DNA from: an archaeon
GTDB lineage: Archaea; Nanobdellota; Nanobdellia; Woesearchaeales; WJKL01
Reading direction: 5' to 3'
DNA length: 8,209 bases
Assembly: GCA_020056025.1 (NCBI GenBank)
Contig: JAGVIO010000031.1
Span: 1 to 8,209 of the forward strand
Part shown: one piece after another, positions 1 to 6,335 of the stretch
Layout: every line of letters begins with the position of its first letter
How positions within the stretch are numbered: position 1 is the first letter of the stretch
The notes under the pieces: generated by a model
Seen by the model: only the letters and a program-made list of their open reading frames with translations
What the model was told of the DNA's origin: nothing
Database searches by the model: none
Position numbers and translations under genes: made by a program

Positions 1-51
1 CTTACTCATGGCGAGGTACCTTCTTGCCTCCCTATGAGTCTTACGACTCAT
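1..51 (-). CDS. Possible 5' end of a divergent gene, cut by the left edge
   Basis: The minus strand reads ATG at 51-49 followed by 16 open codons to the window edge, giving MSRKTHREARRYLAMSK, a basic peptide. A second in-frame ATG lies at 9-7. A weak AGGT sits three bases before the first ATG. For: it fills an otherwise empty edge and points away from the 859-residue gene. Against: 17 codons prove little, CGT, CTC and GCC are uncommon codons in the neighbouring genes, and the first codons lie inside a perfect hairpin (31-54) that could instead belong to a structured RNA or to the terminator of a plus-strand gene. I do not recognise the protein. Plus-strand frames across the same bases are stopped at 35-37, 51-53 and 85-87, so the end of a rightward gene is an equal alternative. 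Confidence 0.25.
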   Translation of the reverse strand, partial: MSRKTHREARRYLAMSK

Positions 52-54
52 AGG
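31..54. repeat. Perfect 10-bp inverted repeat (stem-loop)
   Basis: CCTATGAGTC at 31-40 and GACTCATAGG at 45-54 are exact reverse complements separated by four bases. Read as minus-strand RNA the loop is GUAA, a GNRA tetraloop closed by a C-G pair, an especially stable fold; read as plus-strand RNA the loop is UUAC. That asymmetry favours a minus-strand transcript. The ATG of the possible divergent gene lies within the stem. Roughly half of positions 1-60 are G or C, richer than the AT-rich bases that follow. It may be a start-sequestering hairpin, part of a structured RNA, or a transcription terminator for a gene left of the window. Confidence 0.7.
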
Positions 55-74
55 ACCTTATTATATTTTTCTAA

Positions 75-94
75 AATTGAGATTTAGGACAGAG
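75..94 (+). promoter_or_regulatory. Upstream element shared with the operon promoter (copy 1)
   Basis: The bases AATTGA-GATTTAGGA followed by CAGAG lie 17 bp before the TATA box of the 859-residue gene. A near-identical string, with one extra A after AATTGA, occurs at 3697-3718 before the TATA box of the radical SAM operon. Both copies are on the plus strand in the only two divergent intergenic regions of the window. A shared activator or repressor site is the simplest reading, but two copies cannot exclude chance in AT-rich DNA. Confidence 0.35.
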
Positions 95-111
95 CCAAAT
101 CTATCCAAAGA

Positions 112-119
112 TTTATAAA
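112..119 (+). promoter_or_regulatory. Archaeal TATA box for the 859-residue exported protein
   Basis: TTTATAAA at 112-119 matches the archaeal box A, and the A-rich bases just before it (107-111) could serve as BRE. Adding 26-27 bp from the box centre puts the transcript start near 141-142, leaving a leader of about 14 nt that just includes the ribosome binding site at 145-150. A second AT-rich string at 128-141 is a poorer candidate because its transcript would begin inside the gene. The small inverted repeat AAATCT (97-102) / AGATTT (109-114) overlaps the left side of the box and could be an operator, though it is short. Confidence 0.6.
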
Positions 120-144
120 TAATCTTATTTTTAATATATAAAAA

Positions 145-150
145 GAGGTG
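145..150 (+). promoter_or_regulatory. Ribosome binding site deciding the start at 156
   Basis: GAGGTG pairs over six bases with the archaeal 16S tail. It lies five bases before the ATG at 156. An overlapping ATG at 152 opens only a three-codon frame (MNE, stop at 161-163) and would have one base of spacing, so 156 is the real start. Confidence 0.75.
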
Positions 151-155
151 TATGA

Positions 156-2735
156 ATGAATAGAGAAGCTCAGGCAAGCTTGTTCATTATAACTGGGATA
201 ATCATAATTCTTGCAGCAGGCGCTGGCCTGCAGTTCTACAGCTATTATCAGCAGAAAGCTGCTCCTGAAGTTGAAAAAGCAGTTGCACTTCCTTCAGTGA
301 TTACTTCCGAGACTTTGCAGGGATATGTCAAATCATGCATCCAGAAGGAAAGTTCTGACTTGATTAAGATAATGGCTCTTAACGGAGGAACATTATCTTT
401 GGAGAATTACAGGTATTATGCAAAAGACAAGTACAGGTATTTGTGCATCCAGAAAGATGACAGCGGAAAATGCATCAGCATAATCCCAACAAGGCAGGCA
501 ATGGAGCTCGAGCTTGCAACAGTGCTTCAGGCAAGGCTGAAATACTGCATTGACCTTAAATCATTTGAGCAGCAGGACTTTGCTGTAGAAGAAGGTGATA
601 TTGAAGTAAAGCCTAAGCTAAGGGTAGATGATGTGATAATCGACGTGAATTATCCTTTCAAGCTTTCCAAAGAAAACCAAATCTTTACAGTATCCCAATT
701 CTCTGAGACAATCAGCCTTCCGCTTGGAAAGCTGTATGAGCTTGCTGTCCAGATTGTCAATTATGAATTAACCAATGGATTATTTGACCAGGATGAATGG
801 ATGCTCCAGCACAAGAGCGAGATTTTGATTGAGAAGCACAAGCCGTATCCTGACATCGCATACAGGCTGTCAAAAACAGTTCTTCCGAACAATGAGCAGT
901 TTGTCTTTAATTTTGCATTTCAGGAAAGAGATGCTGTCTCTGAAATCGGAAAAATTCTGCCTGAAAACAAAAATTTAGGATGCTGTATCAATAGTTATGA
1001 CAATACCTGCTTTGCAAATTCTGAAAATTCAGCGTGCAGCGCAATCAATGGAAATTTTGTTGCAAACAAAGACTGCAATTGCCCAGGATTAGTTTTTTAT
1101 GATTACAAAACACAGGCAAGCTCATGCGGTGACCATGACTGCAGAGCCTGCGTCAATGGAAAAAACAATGGAGAATCATGGTGCGAATATGATGGCCCTG
1201 TTGGCAAAGGCGCTGATTATGCAGGCACAAGGCATTACAAGAAAACATGCATTGACGGCATTGAGTATGTTGAAGAATGCGCTGATTACAGGCAGGAAAT
1301 CTGTGTTGAGCAGAATGTTGCTGGAATCGGAACAAAGGCATTGTGCAGAGCAAACAGATGGCAGGACTGCTCTGCTCAGTCAAACCAAAAAGACTGCGAA
1401 AACCAGAACAACAGGGACTGCCTGTGGCTTGGATATCTGCACCCTGATGTAAAATCTTATGGCTTGCAGAGAGCAAACAAAGGATGTGTTCCCCAAGTCC
1501 CTCCTGGATTTAAGTTCTGGCAGGGCCAGGGAGCCAATGTCTGTGCAGTTGCTGATGAACACAGGACATGCGACGGAGCAAACTGCCCTTCTCCCTGGAT
1601 TGATGCAAATGCAATATTCTGCAATTCTTTGGGAGACTGCGGAAACAAGAGAAATGCAGCTGATGTTATATCAACAAGAGGATATGTGAATTATAATGGA
1701 GTTGAAAGAGCTTATACTTATATGCCAGATGGCTTGACTAAAGATACAGGCAATTATGCACTTGGACTAAGGTTAGATGCATTGCAGATGCCTGCGCTTA
1801 CTGGAAAGGAATTTGCAAACCCAGGCCATACTGTTGCTGACATCAGCAAAGCACAGCAGGATTACATCAAAGAAGCATCGTCTTGGGATGTGAATAAATT
1901 CAAACTGCAGTATTTGACAAAAGGAAAGATTGATGCTTATATCTTTGCAGCAGCAATATGCAGCCCATGGCAGGCTCCTTCAGGAGGGGAAAACTGCGGA
2001 TTGTGCAATGCTGATCCTGATAAGCCTTGCTCTGAATACAAATGCAGAAGCTTAGGTGCAACATGCAAATATTCTGAGCAGAGTGGAATCGGAATATGTT
2101 CTGCTGTTCTGGCGCAAGACAAAAATCCGCCTGTGCTTAGCTTTAATGAAAGAACTCTTGTGAATATTGCTGCATCGCCTATAATCTTATTTGGAAAATA
2201 TGAAGGCATTGAATTAAAGCCAGAGCTTAAGCCAGACACCAAAATTATTTTGGAGATTGACACAGACAAAGAAAGCCAGTGCAGGCTGAACTTATTGCCA
2301 GAGAACATTGAATATGCTGTTCCTTCGTCAATATTGCAGTCATATGCTTCTTTCAATTCAACTGAATTTGTAAAAGAGCATTTTATTGTCCTTAATGTTC
2401 CTTCACAGGACAAGGCATATGAAGGATTAAATAATCTGATGAAGCTTTTCAACAAGACAGATATCCTGCAGAGTTATAGCATTGTAAGCAATTATGAAAA
2501 TGAATTATCAAAGCTAGGCAGGGAACTGAATTACAACACAAGCGCAAACATCGAGCAGGCAAAGGCAATAATTGGAACACTGAATCCTGAAATACTGAGA
2601 GAAGGCTCTATAAGCCTGACAGGAAGGCAGTCAAAGTTCTTTGTCAAGTGCAATGACGCAAACGGAAATGAGAATATTGCTTATCCTGTTGTGTTTACAA
2701 TTGCAAGTGAATCTGTCAACCAGACTGTTTCTTAA
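156..2735 (+). CDS. Large cysteine-rich exported, membrane-anchored protein with class III (pilin-like) N-terminus
   Basis: 859 residues. The N-terminus MNREAQASLFI followed by one hydrophobic segment (about 9-28) resembles archaeal class III signal peptides, with processing predicted between A5 and Q6. The Glu usually found at +5 of the mature form (QASLE type) is Phe here, so it may simply be an uncleaved anchor. Residues 53-110 carry a GYVKSCI...LNGGTL stretch that I associate with DPANN surface proteins. Residues about 150-205 look beta-rich. Residues 276-495 hold 23 of the protein's 36 Cys. A second cluster at 602-648 includes PCSEYKCRSLGATC. The C-terminus (about 655-853) looks Ig-like, with C709 and C832 in matching strands and a helical insertion at about 750-815. 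N-X-S/T sequons occur at N734, N766, N794 and N855. The even Cys count and extracellular topology suggest disulfides. No lipobox is present. It is monocistronic and convergent with the Lgt homologue. Function unknown; a surface or adhesion role is inference. Confidence 0.9.
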   Translation: MNREAQASLFIITGIIIILAAGAGLQFYSYYQQKAAPEVEKAVALPSVITSETLQGYVKSCIQKESSDLIKIMALNGGTLSLENYRYYAKDKYRYLCIQKDDSGKCISIIPTRQAMELELATVLQARLKYCIDLKSFEQQDFAVEEGDIEVKPKLRVDDVIIDVNYPFKLSKENQIFTVSQFSETISLPLGKLYELAVQIVNYELTNGLFDQDEWMLQHKSEILIEKHKPYPDIAYRLSKTVLPNNEQFVFNFAFQERDAVSEIGKILPENKNLGCCINSYDNTCFANSENSACSAINGNFVANKDCNCPGLVFYDYKTQASSCGDHDCRACVNGKNNGESWCEYDGPVGKGADYAGTRHYKKTCIDGIEYVEECADYRQEICVEQNVAGIGTKALCRANRWQDCSAQSNQKDCENQNNRDCLWLGYLHPDVKSYGLQRANKGCVPQVPPGFKFWQGQGANVCAVADEHRTCDGANCPSPWIDANAIFCNSLGDCGNKRNAADVISTRGYVNYNGVERAYTYMPDGLTKDTGNYALGLRLDALQMPALTGKEFANPGHTVADISKAQQDYIKEASSWDVNKFKLQYLTKGKIDAYIFAAAICSPWQAPSGGENCGLCNADPDKPCSEYKCRSLGATCKYSEQSGIGICSAVLAQDKNPPVLSFNERTLVNIAASPIILFGKYEGIELKPELKPDTKIILEIDTDKESQCRLNLLPENIEYAVPSSILQSYASFNSTEFVKEHFIVLNVPSQDKAYEGLNNLMKLFNKTDILQSYSIVSNYENELSKLGRELNYNTSANIEQAKAIIGTLNPEILREGSISLTGRQSKFFVKCNDANGNENIAYPVVFTIASESVNQTVS

Positions 2736-3659
2736 TTATTTGAGCTTGATTATTCCGTACAAAAACAATCCAAAGCCAATTATAATCATAGCAGCAATTG
2801 CATAACCATATCCTGGAACATCTCTAATTAGCCACCCAATGTCCCAGAGGATGCCGCCAAGGAAGACAAATAATACTGTATTCAGCTCTGCTGCAGTAAT
2901 CTTTCCTTTTAATGAGAATTTGCTGCTTCTTTTTATCAATAATATTAATGAAACAATGAATATGCCTAAACACAGCCATTGGGTTATATCCATGCCTGCA
3001 TAATTATAATTTATGTAATCAAGCCTTTTGAATTCAAGAAAAAATCTTACAGATGAATACAACATCAAGAACCATAACACTAAATTCTTTTTGAACCACC
3101 CTTTCTTGCGCAGGAATATCAATACACAAAGTATGCATAAATTTGCAAATGAATCATAAATCTGTGTCGGATGTGTCAATGCAGCTGTTTTTAGGTTATA
3201 CCATGCCCATGGTAGATCTGTTGCAATTCCAGAGCAGCAGCCATGCAGAGAGCAGCCTATTCTTGCAATGAAGAATGCAGCTGCTGCGCTTAATGCAAAG
3301 CTGTTAAGATAATTCCATATATTTTGCTTTTTGTATAATGCATAAATGCTTATTCCTGCAATTGCTCCAACTATTCCTCCTATTGATGTCCCTCCTCCTT
3401 TCCAAGGTAAAAAAAGATTATACCAATTATATTCCAATCCAAATGGTGAGAAGAAATAGAATATTCTTGCTCCAAAATATACTCCTATAAATGCTGAAAT
3501 TAAAGAATAAGTTATGTCCTTTTTGTTGATCTTTCTTTGCTCCATCTCTTTGACTGCAAGGAATATGCCAATGCAAACTGCAACAGCTGCAATCAGGACA
3601 TAAGTGCCTAATCCAAAGCCGAATAGATTCAAAGTCCTGTGAGCAAGGTAAGGAATCAT
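2736..3659 (-). CDS. lgt: Prolipoprotein diacylglyceryl transferase (Lgt) family membrane protein, Cys-type active-site variant
   Basis: 307 residues with about nine hydrophobic segments. Lgt enzymes move diacylglyceryl from a phospholipid to the lipobox Cys of preprolipoproteins at the membrane. Family landmarks in order: GGGTSIGG (88-95), in the place of bacterial GGxSFHGG; ARIGCSLHGCCSG (132-144), which keeps the conserved Arg (R133) but has Cys where E. coli has the N of RIGN, plus a CC pair; LPWAW (149-153); HPTQIYD (163-169), like HPSQLYE; and RFFLEFKR (205-212), holding the C-terminal conserved Arg. The catalytic His of E. coli (H103) is Ile94 here. The last roughly 50 residues add hydrophobic segments beyond the usual seven. 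The frame stays open 134 codons upstream to 4061, but that would overlap the radical SAM gene. The ATG at 3659 sits 26 bp from a TATA box and fits a leaderless transcript. Fold assignment is strong; the reaction is uncertain given the replaced residues and an archaeal host. Confidence 0.8.
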   Translation of the reverse strand: MIPYLAHRTLNLFGFGLGTYVLIAAVAVCIGIFLAVKEMEQRKINKKDITYSLISAFIGVYFGARIFYFFSPFGLEYNWYNLFLPWKGGGTSIGGIVGAIAGISIYALYKKQNIWNYLNSFALSAAAAFFIARIGCSLHGCCSGIATDLPWAWYNLKTAALTHPTQIYDSFANLCILCVLIFLRKKGWFKKNLVLWFLMLYSSVRFFLEFKRLDYINYNYAGMDITQWLCLGIFIVSLILLIKRSSKFSLKGKITAAELNTVLFVFLGGILWDIGWLIRDVPGYGYAIAAMIIIGFGLFLYGIIKLK

Positions 3660-3681
3660 AGATTGCTCTAAAAAGAAGAAG

Positions 3682-3689
3682 TATATAAA
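3682..3689 (-). promoter_or_regulatory. TATA box for the Lgt homologue (leaderless transcript predicted)
   Basis: The minus strand reads TTTATATA here. Its centre is about 26 bp from the A of the ATG at 3659, the normal distance from an archaeal TATA box to the transcript start. The bases between (minus-strand CTTCTTCTTTTTAGAG...) hold no Shine-Dalgarno match. Together these predict a leaderless mRNA beginning at or next to the start codon, and they support the short 307-residue form of the protein. Confidence 0.6.
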
Positions 3690-3696
3690 TGTTGAG

Positions 3697-3718
3697 AATT
3701 GAAGATTTAGGAGTAGAG
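3697..3718 (+). promoter_or_regulatory. Upstream element shared with the 859-residue gene promoter (copy 2)
   Basis: AATTGA-A-GATTTAGGA followed by GTAGAG matches the string at 75-94 except for one inserted A and the two bases before AGAG. It ends 10 bp before the plus-strand TATA box and begins 7 bp beyond the minus-strand TATA box, so a factor bound here could act on both divergent promoters. Its role is inferred from position and similarity only. Confidence 0.35.
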
Positions 3719-3721
3719 ATT

Positions 3722-3748
3722 GATTAAATTTATAAAAGAAGTTTAATC
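3722..3748. repeat. Inverted repeat GATTAAA-N13-TTTAATC straddling the operon TATA box
   Basis: GATTAAA (3722-3728) and TTTAATC (3742-3748) are exact reverse complements whose 13-bp spacer contains the whole TATA box. Arm centres are 20 bp apart, close to two helical turns, the usual geometry for a dimeric repressor. A bound dimer would block TBP. Seven-base AT-rich arms can arise by chance, so this is a candidate operator only. Confidence 0.3.
3729..3736 (+). promoter_or_regulatory. TATA box for the radical SAM/glycosyltransferase operon
   Basis: TTTATAAA is identical to the box before the 859-residue gene. The transcript is expected to start near 3759, about 10 nt before the ATG at 3769, so the leader would carry only a weak purine tract (AAGGGG, 3757-3762). 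No other convincing promoter is visible before any downstream gene of the cluster. Confidence 0.6.
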
Positions 3749-3768
3749 TTTTGGCTAAGGGGCAATAT

Positions 3769-5265
3769 ATGAAAATACTATTTGTAAGGCCGCCTAGGTA
3801 CATGTGGCCAATGAATTCAGAATCAAGCTCATTCTGGCAGCCTTTGGGCTTTGCCTCAATGGCTGCTGTCTTAAGAGAAAATAGATTTGATGTTGAAATA
3901 TTGGATTGCCTTCCTCTTAAGATTGGCTGGAAATCCCTTAGAGCAGAGATTGTAAAAAGAAAGCCAGACATTCTTTGTGTAGGAGATGAGACTGCTTCAT
4001 ACTCTGAATCTGCAAGGCTAATTAATTTGGCAAAATCCATTGATAACAATATAATCTGCATAGCTGGCGGCTATCATTTTGGAAATATGATTCAAGAGTC
4101 ATTTAATGAAACAAAAGTTGATTTTATTGTTAAAGGAGAAGGGGAGATATCATTATTGGAATTAGTAAAGGCAATACAAAAAAACAAACCTTTGGGCAAT
4201 ATAAAAGGTATAGCATATAAAGAAAATAACAAGATAAAAATCAATCCAGAAAGGGAGCTAATCCAAAACTTAGATACCTTGCCTTTTCCAGCTTATGACT
4301 TGTTGCCAATGCATCTATATGGGATAAAAAGTAAAAACCACAGGGATTTTGTTGCTCTTGAGCATGGAAGAGGCTGCATTGGCGGATGTAATTTTTGCAG
4401 TATTTGGTTTCAGATGTCTATGCATGGCAAGCCTTGCTACAGGACAAAATCTGCCAAAAGAAGCTTTGAAGAAACAGAATTTTTTGTGAAGAAATACAAA
4501 AGAAAAACAATAAATTGGGTTGATGGCTCATTTAACCTTGATCCAAAATGGAATAAAGAATATTTTGAACTGTTAGAATCAAATAATATCCATGTTAATC
4601 ACACAGCCTGGATAAGGGCAAACTGCATTGTAAGGGATGAAAAGTCAGGAATTATGAAAAAAATGGTTGATAATGGCTTGGTTCAAGCAGTTATTGGCAT
4701 GGAAAGATTTGACAATAAAAGCATGGAGGCATTAAGCAAAAAGGACAATTCAATTGAGGCAAATATGCAGGCTTTTAAGATTCTCAGGGAAAAATATCCT
4801 TCTGTTTATACTATTGCTACACTTATCTATGGAATGCCAAATGACAGATGGAAAGATTTGTTCAGGATAAACAAAATAATACATTCTGCTTTTGCAGACA
4901 TGATATTTATGCTGCCTTATACGCCTTATCCTGGAACAAGATTATGGGAAATTTATAAAGAAAAATTAAAGAATGCTGATTTAAGAAAATTCAACCTTCA
5001 TCTGCCGGTTATGGGAACAAGATATATCTCAAGAAAAATGCTTGACTTATGGTTTAAGCTTTCATTATTGGATTATGTTTTATTAAGGCCAAAAAACTTG
5101 GTTAGAAGGATTGTAAAAGAAAAGAATCCTCGAAAAGAAAGAGTGCAGAAGTCTCTTGCCAAAAAAATATTAAGGTTAGGAACACAGCATGTCTGGAACA
5201 AATTAACTTTTAAAAAAGGCAATGAATTGGAGTATGGCATAAAGCCAAAATGGTATGACTCATGA
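3769..5265 (+). CDS. B12-binding-domain radical SAM protein (first copy)
   Basis: 498 residues. The N-terminal Rossmann-like B12-binding domain (about 1-145) starts with MKILFVRPP, passes through ILCVGDETA and IICIAGGYHF (the GG-H turn of the family), and ends with VKGEGE (121-126). It lacks the DxHxxG motif of base-off cobalamin binding. The radical SAM core (about 195-400) has GRGCIGGCNFC, with the iron-sulfur ligands C203, C207 and C210 in CX3CX2C spacing, then VIGMERFDNKSMEAL (308-322) and YTPYPGTRLWE (384-394). About 90 basic residues follow, a tail of unknown role. Known members of this superfamily methylate unactivated carbons, close rings or join lipids; the substrate here cannot be read. 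An in-frame TTG at 3751 would add six residues, but MKILFVRPP at ATG 3769 is the family's natural N-terminus. It is first in the operon and overlaps the next gene by four bases (ATGA). Confidence 0.88.
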   Translation: MKILFVRPPRYMWPMNSESSSFWQPLGFASMAAVLRENRFDVEILDCLPLKIGWKSLRAEIVKRKPDILCVGDETASYSESARLINLAKSIDNNIICIAGGYHFGNMIQESFNETKVDFIVKGEGEISLLELVKAIQKNKPLGNIKGIAYKENNKIKINPERELIQNLDTLPFPAYDLLPMHLYGIKSKNHRDFVALEHGRGCIGGCNFCSIWFQMSMHGKPCYRTKSAKRSFEETEFFVKKYKRKTINWVDGSFNLDPKWNKEYFELLESNNIHVNHTAWIRANCIVRDEKSGIMKKMVDNGLVQAVIGMERFDNKSMEALSKKDNSIEANMQAFKILREKYPSVYTIATLIYGMPNDRWKDLFRINKIIHSAFADMIFMLPYTPYPGTRLWEIYKEKLKNADLRKFNLHLPVMGTRYISRKMLDLWFKLSLLDYVLLRPKNLVRRIVKEKNPRKERVQKSLAKKILRLGTQHVWNKLTFKKGNELEYGIKPKWYDS

Positions 5266-6335
5266 AAACAATGTTCATAACAGGGATAACTGGATTTTTA
5301 GGAAGGTATTTTGCAAAGCAAGCTCTTAAATCAGGATATAGGGTAATTGGTCTTGTAAGGCCAAAGCCAGACATGCTTCCTGAAGAGAGAATAGAGTCTA
5401 TTTTCGGAGCAAACAATATAGAGGTTGTTGAAGGAGATGTAAGGGAACCTAAATTAGGATTGCCTTCTTCGCTTGAATCAAGAATTGCTTCAGAAGTTAA
5501 TGAAATATGGCATTTTGCAGGCTTAACATCCTTTGATGAAAGAAAAGAACAGGAGTTGATTGACTGCAATCTTAATGGCACTATAAATGTCTTGACTTTT
5601 GCAGAAAAAGCTTGCAATCTTTCTTTTTTGGCGCATATCAGCACAGCTTATGTCTGCGGAGACAGGCAAGGGGTAGTGTATGAGACTGAATTATTTAAAG
5701 GGCAAGGGTTTCATAATTTTTATGAAGAAAGCAAGCTTGAAGCTGAAAAATTAGTGCATGAATATTCTGTTAAAAGTATAATTTTTAGGCCAAGCGTAGT
5801 TGTTGGAGATTCTAAGACAGGAGAAACTTCTTCTTTCCAGATGGTATATATACCCTGGATGGGTGTTTATCTTGCAAAAAAAAGCTTTATGAAAAAAGAA
5901 AAAATACAGGAAAATGGTGCCATAAATCTTCCTCTAAGGATTGTAGGCAATGATTCTGCCACTTTGAACATAATCCCTGTTGATACTGCTGTTGGTATGA
6001 TGCTTAAGCTTGGTATTCCTGAAAATGTAGGAAAGACATTCCATATTACAAATCCTGAATATACTACATTAGGAGATTTAAGGCAAGCAATCTGCGATGC
6101 AAGCAATGTGACAGGAGTAAGGTATGTTCCTAACCTGGAAACAGAGAATAATCTGAATTTCCTTGAAAAGTTCTATCTTATGCGAACAAAGCCTTATCAG
6201 GCATATATGCTAAATAATGATCCTGTATTTGATATGGCTAATTCTGGAAAGCTTGTATTTGATATTCCAAAGCCCGACAGAGAATTAATGCAAAGGTTAA
6301 TAAATTACGGAATTGAGAAGAATTGGGGGAGATAG
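5262..6335 (+). CDS. Extended SDR of the thioester reductase / fatty acyl reductase-like family
   Basis: 357 residues, soluble. TGITGFLG (7-14) is the Rossmann NAD(P)-binding glycine motif. The run GDV-REPKLGL (58-66), then EIWHFAGLT (81-89), STAYVCG (127-133) and FYEESKLEAEKLV (153-165) follow the NAD_binding_4 pattern of thioester reductases and fatty acyl-CoA reductases more closely than that of sugar epimerases. The catalytic set is T128 with Y154 and K158 (YxxxK). RPSVVVGDSKTG (176-187) and a C-terminal substrate lobe complete the fold. It could reduce an acyl thioester to an aldehyde or alcohol, or act on a nucleotide sugar; sequence alone does not decide, and no carrier protein or adenylation domain is attached. 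The ATG overlaps the previous stop as ATGA, has no clear Shine-Dalgarno site, and is probably translationally coupled. The stop directly abuts the next start codon. Confidence 0.87.
   Translation: MKTMFITGITGFLGRYFAKQALKSGYRVIGLVRPKPDMLPEERIESIFGANNIEVVEGDVREPKLGLPSSLESRIASEVNEIWHFAGLTSFDERKEQELIDCNLNGTINVLTFAEKACNLSFLAHISTAYVCGDRQGVVYETELFKGQGFHNFYEESKLEAEKLVHEYSVKSIIFRPSVVVGDSKTGETSSFQMVYIPWMGVYLAKKSFMKKEKIQENGAINLPLRIVGNDSATLNIIPVDTAVGMMLKLGIPENVGKTFHITNPEYTTLGDLRQAICDASNVTGVRYVPNLETENNLNFLEKFYLMRTKPYQAYMLNNDPVFDMANSGKLVFDIPKPDRELMQRLINYGIEKNWGR
6325..6331 (+). promoter_or_regulatory. Ribosome binding site for the glycosyltransferase
   Basis: GGGGGAG, inside the last codons of the SDR gene, contains GGAG four bases before the ATG at 6336. 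It supports that start, which immediately follows the SDR stop codon. Confidence 0.6.

Noticed and set aside
1..60. End of a tRNA or other known stable RNA
   Set aside because: The hairpin is clear, but no T-loop consensus, CCA end or other RNA family signature is recognisable in 60 bases.
152..163. Three-codon upstream frame (MNE) overlapping the start of the 859-residue gene
   Set aside because: Only one base separates it from the ribosome binding site; it is most likely an accident of the ATGAATGAATAG string.
156..240. Lipoprotein signal on the 859-residue protein, linking it as substrate to the convergent Lgt homologue
   Set aside because: No Cys occurs in or just after the hydrophobic segment; the first Cys is residue 61.
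1099..1452. 117-residue plus-strand frame inside the Cys-rich gene
   Set aside because: It is an overlapping shadow with unnatural Met/Ala/Lys-rich composition and no promoter or ribosome binding site.
1937..2455. 172-residue antisense frame, and shorter antisense frames at 1153-1648 and 5210-5644
   Set aside because: Each lies opposite a clearly real gene, and their translations show no recognisable motif.
3751..3768. TTG start adding six residues to the first radical SAM protein
   Set aside because: The start would precede the predicted transcript start near 3759, and the ATG at 3769 gives the normal MKILFVRPP N-terminus.
3660..4061. 134-residue N-terminal extension of the Lgt homologue (start at 4061)
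   Set aside because: It would cross the divergent promoters and about 290 bases of the radical SAM gene, and it has no family similarity; the ATG at 3659 has a well-placed TATA box.
3769..5265. The two radical SAM genes as a tandem duplication
   Set aside because: Apart from family motifs the visible parts differ throughout, and three unrelated genes lie between them.
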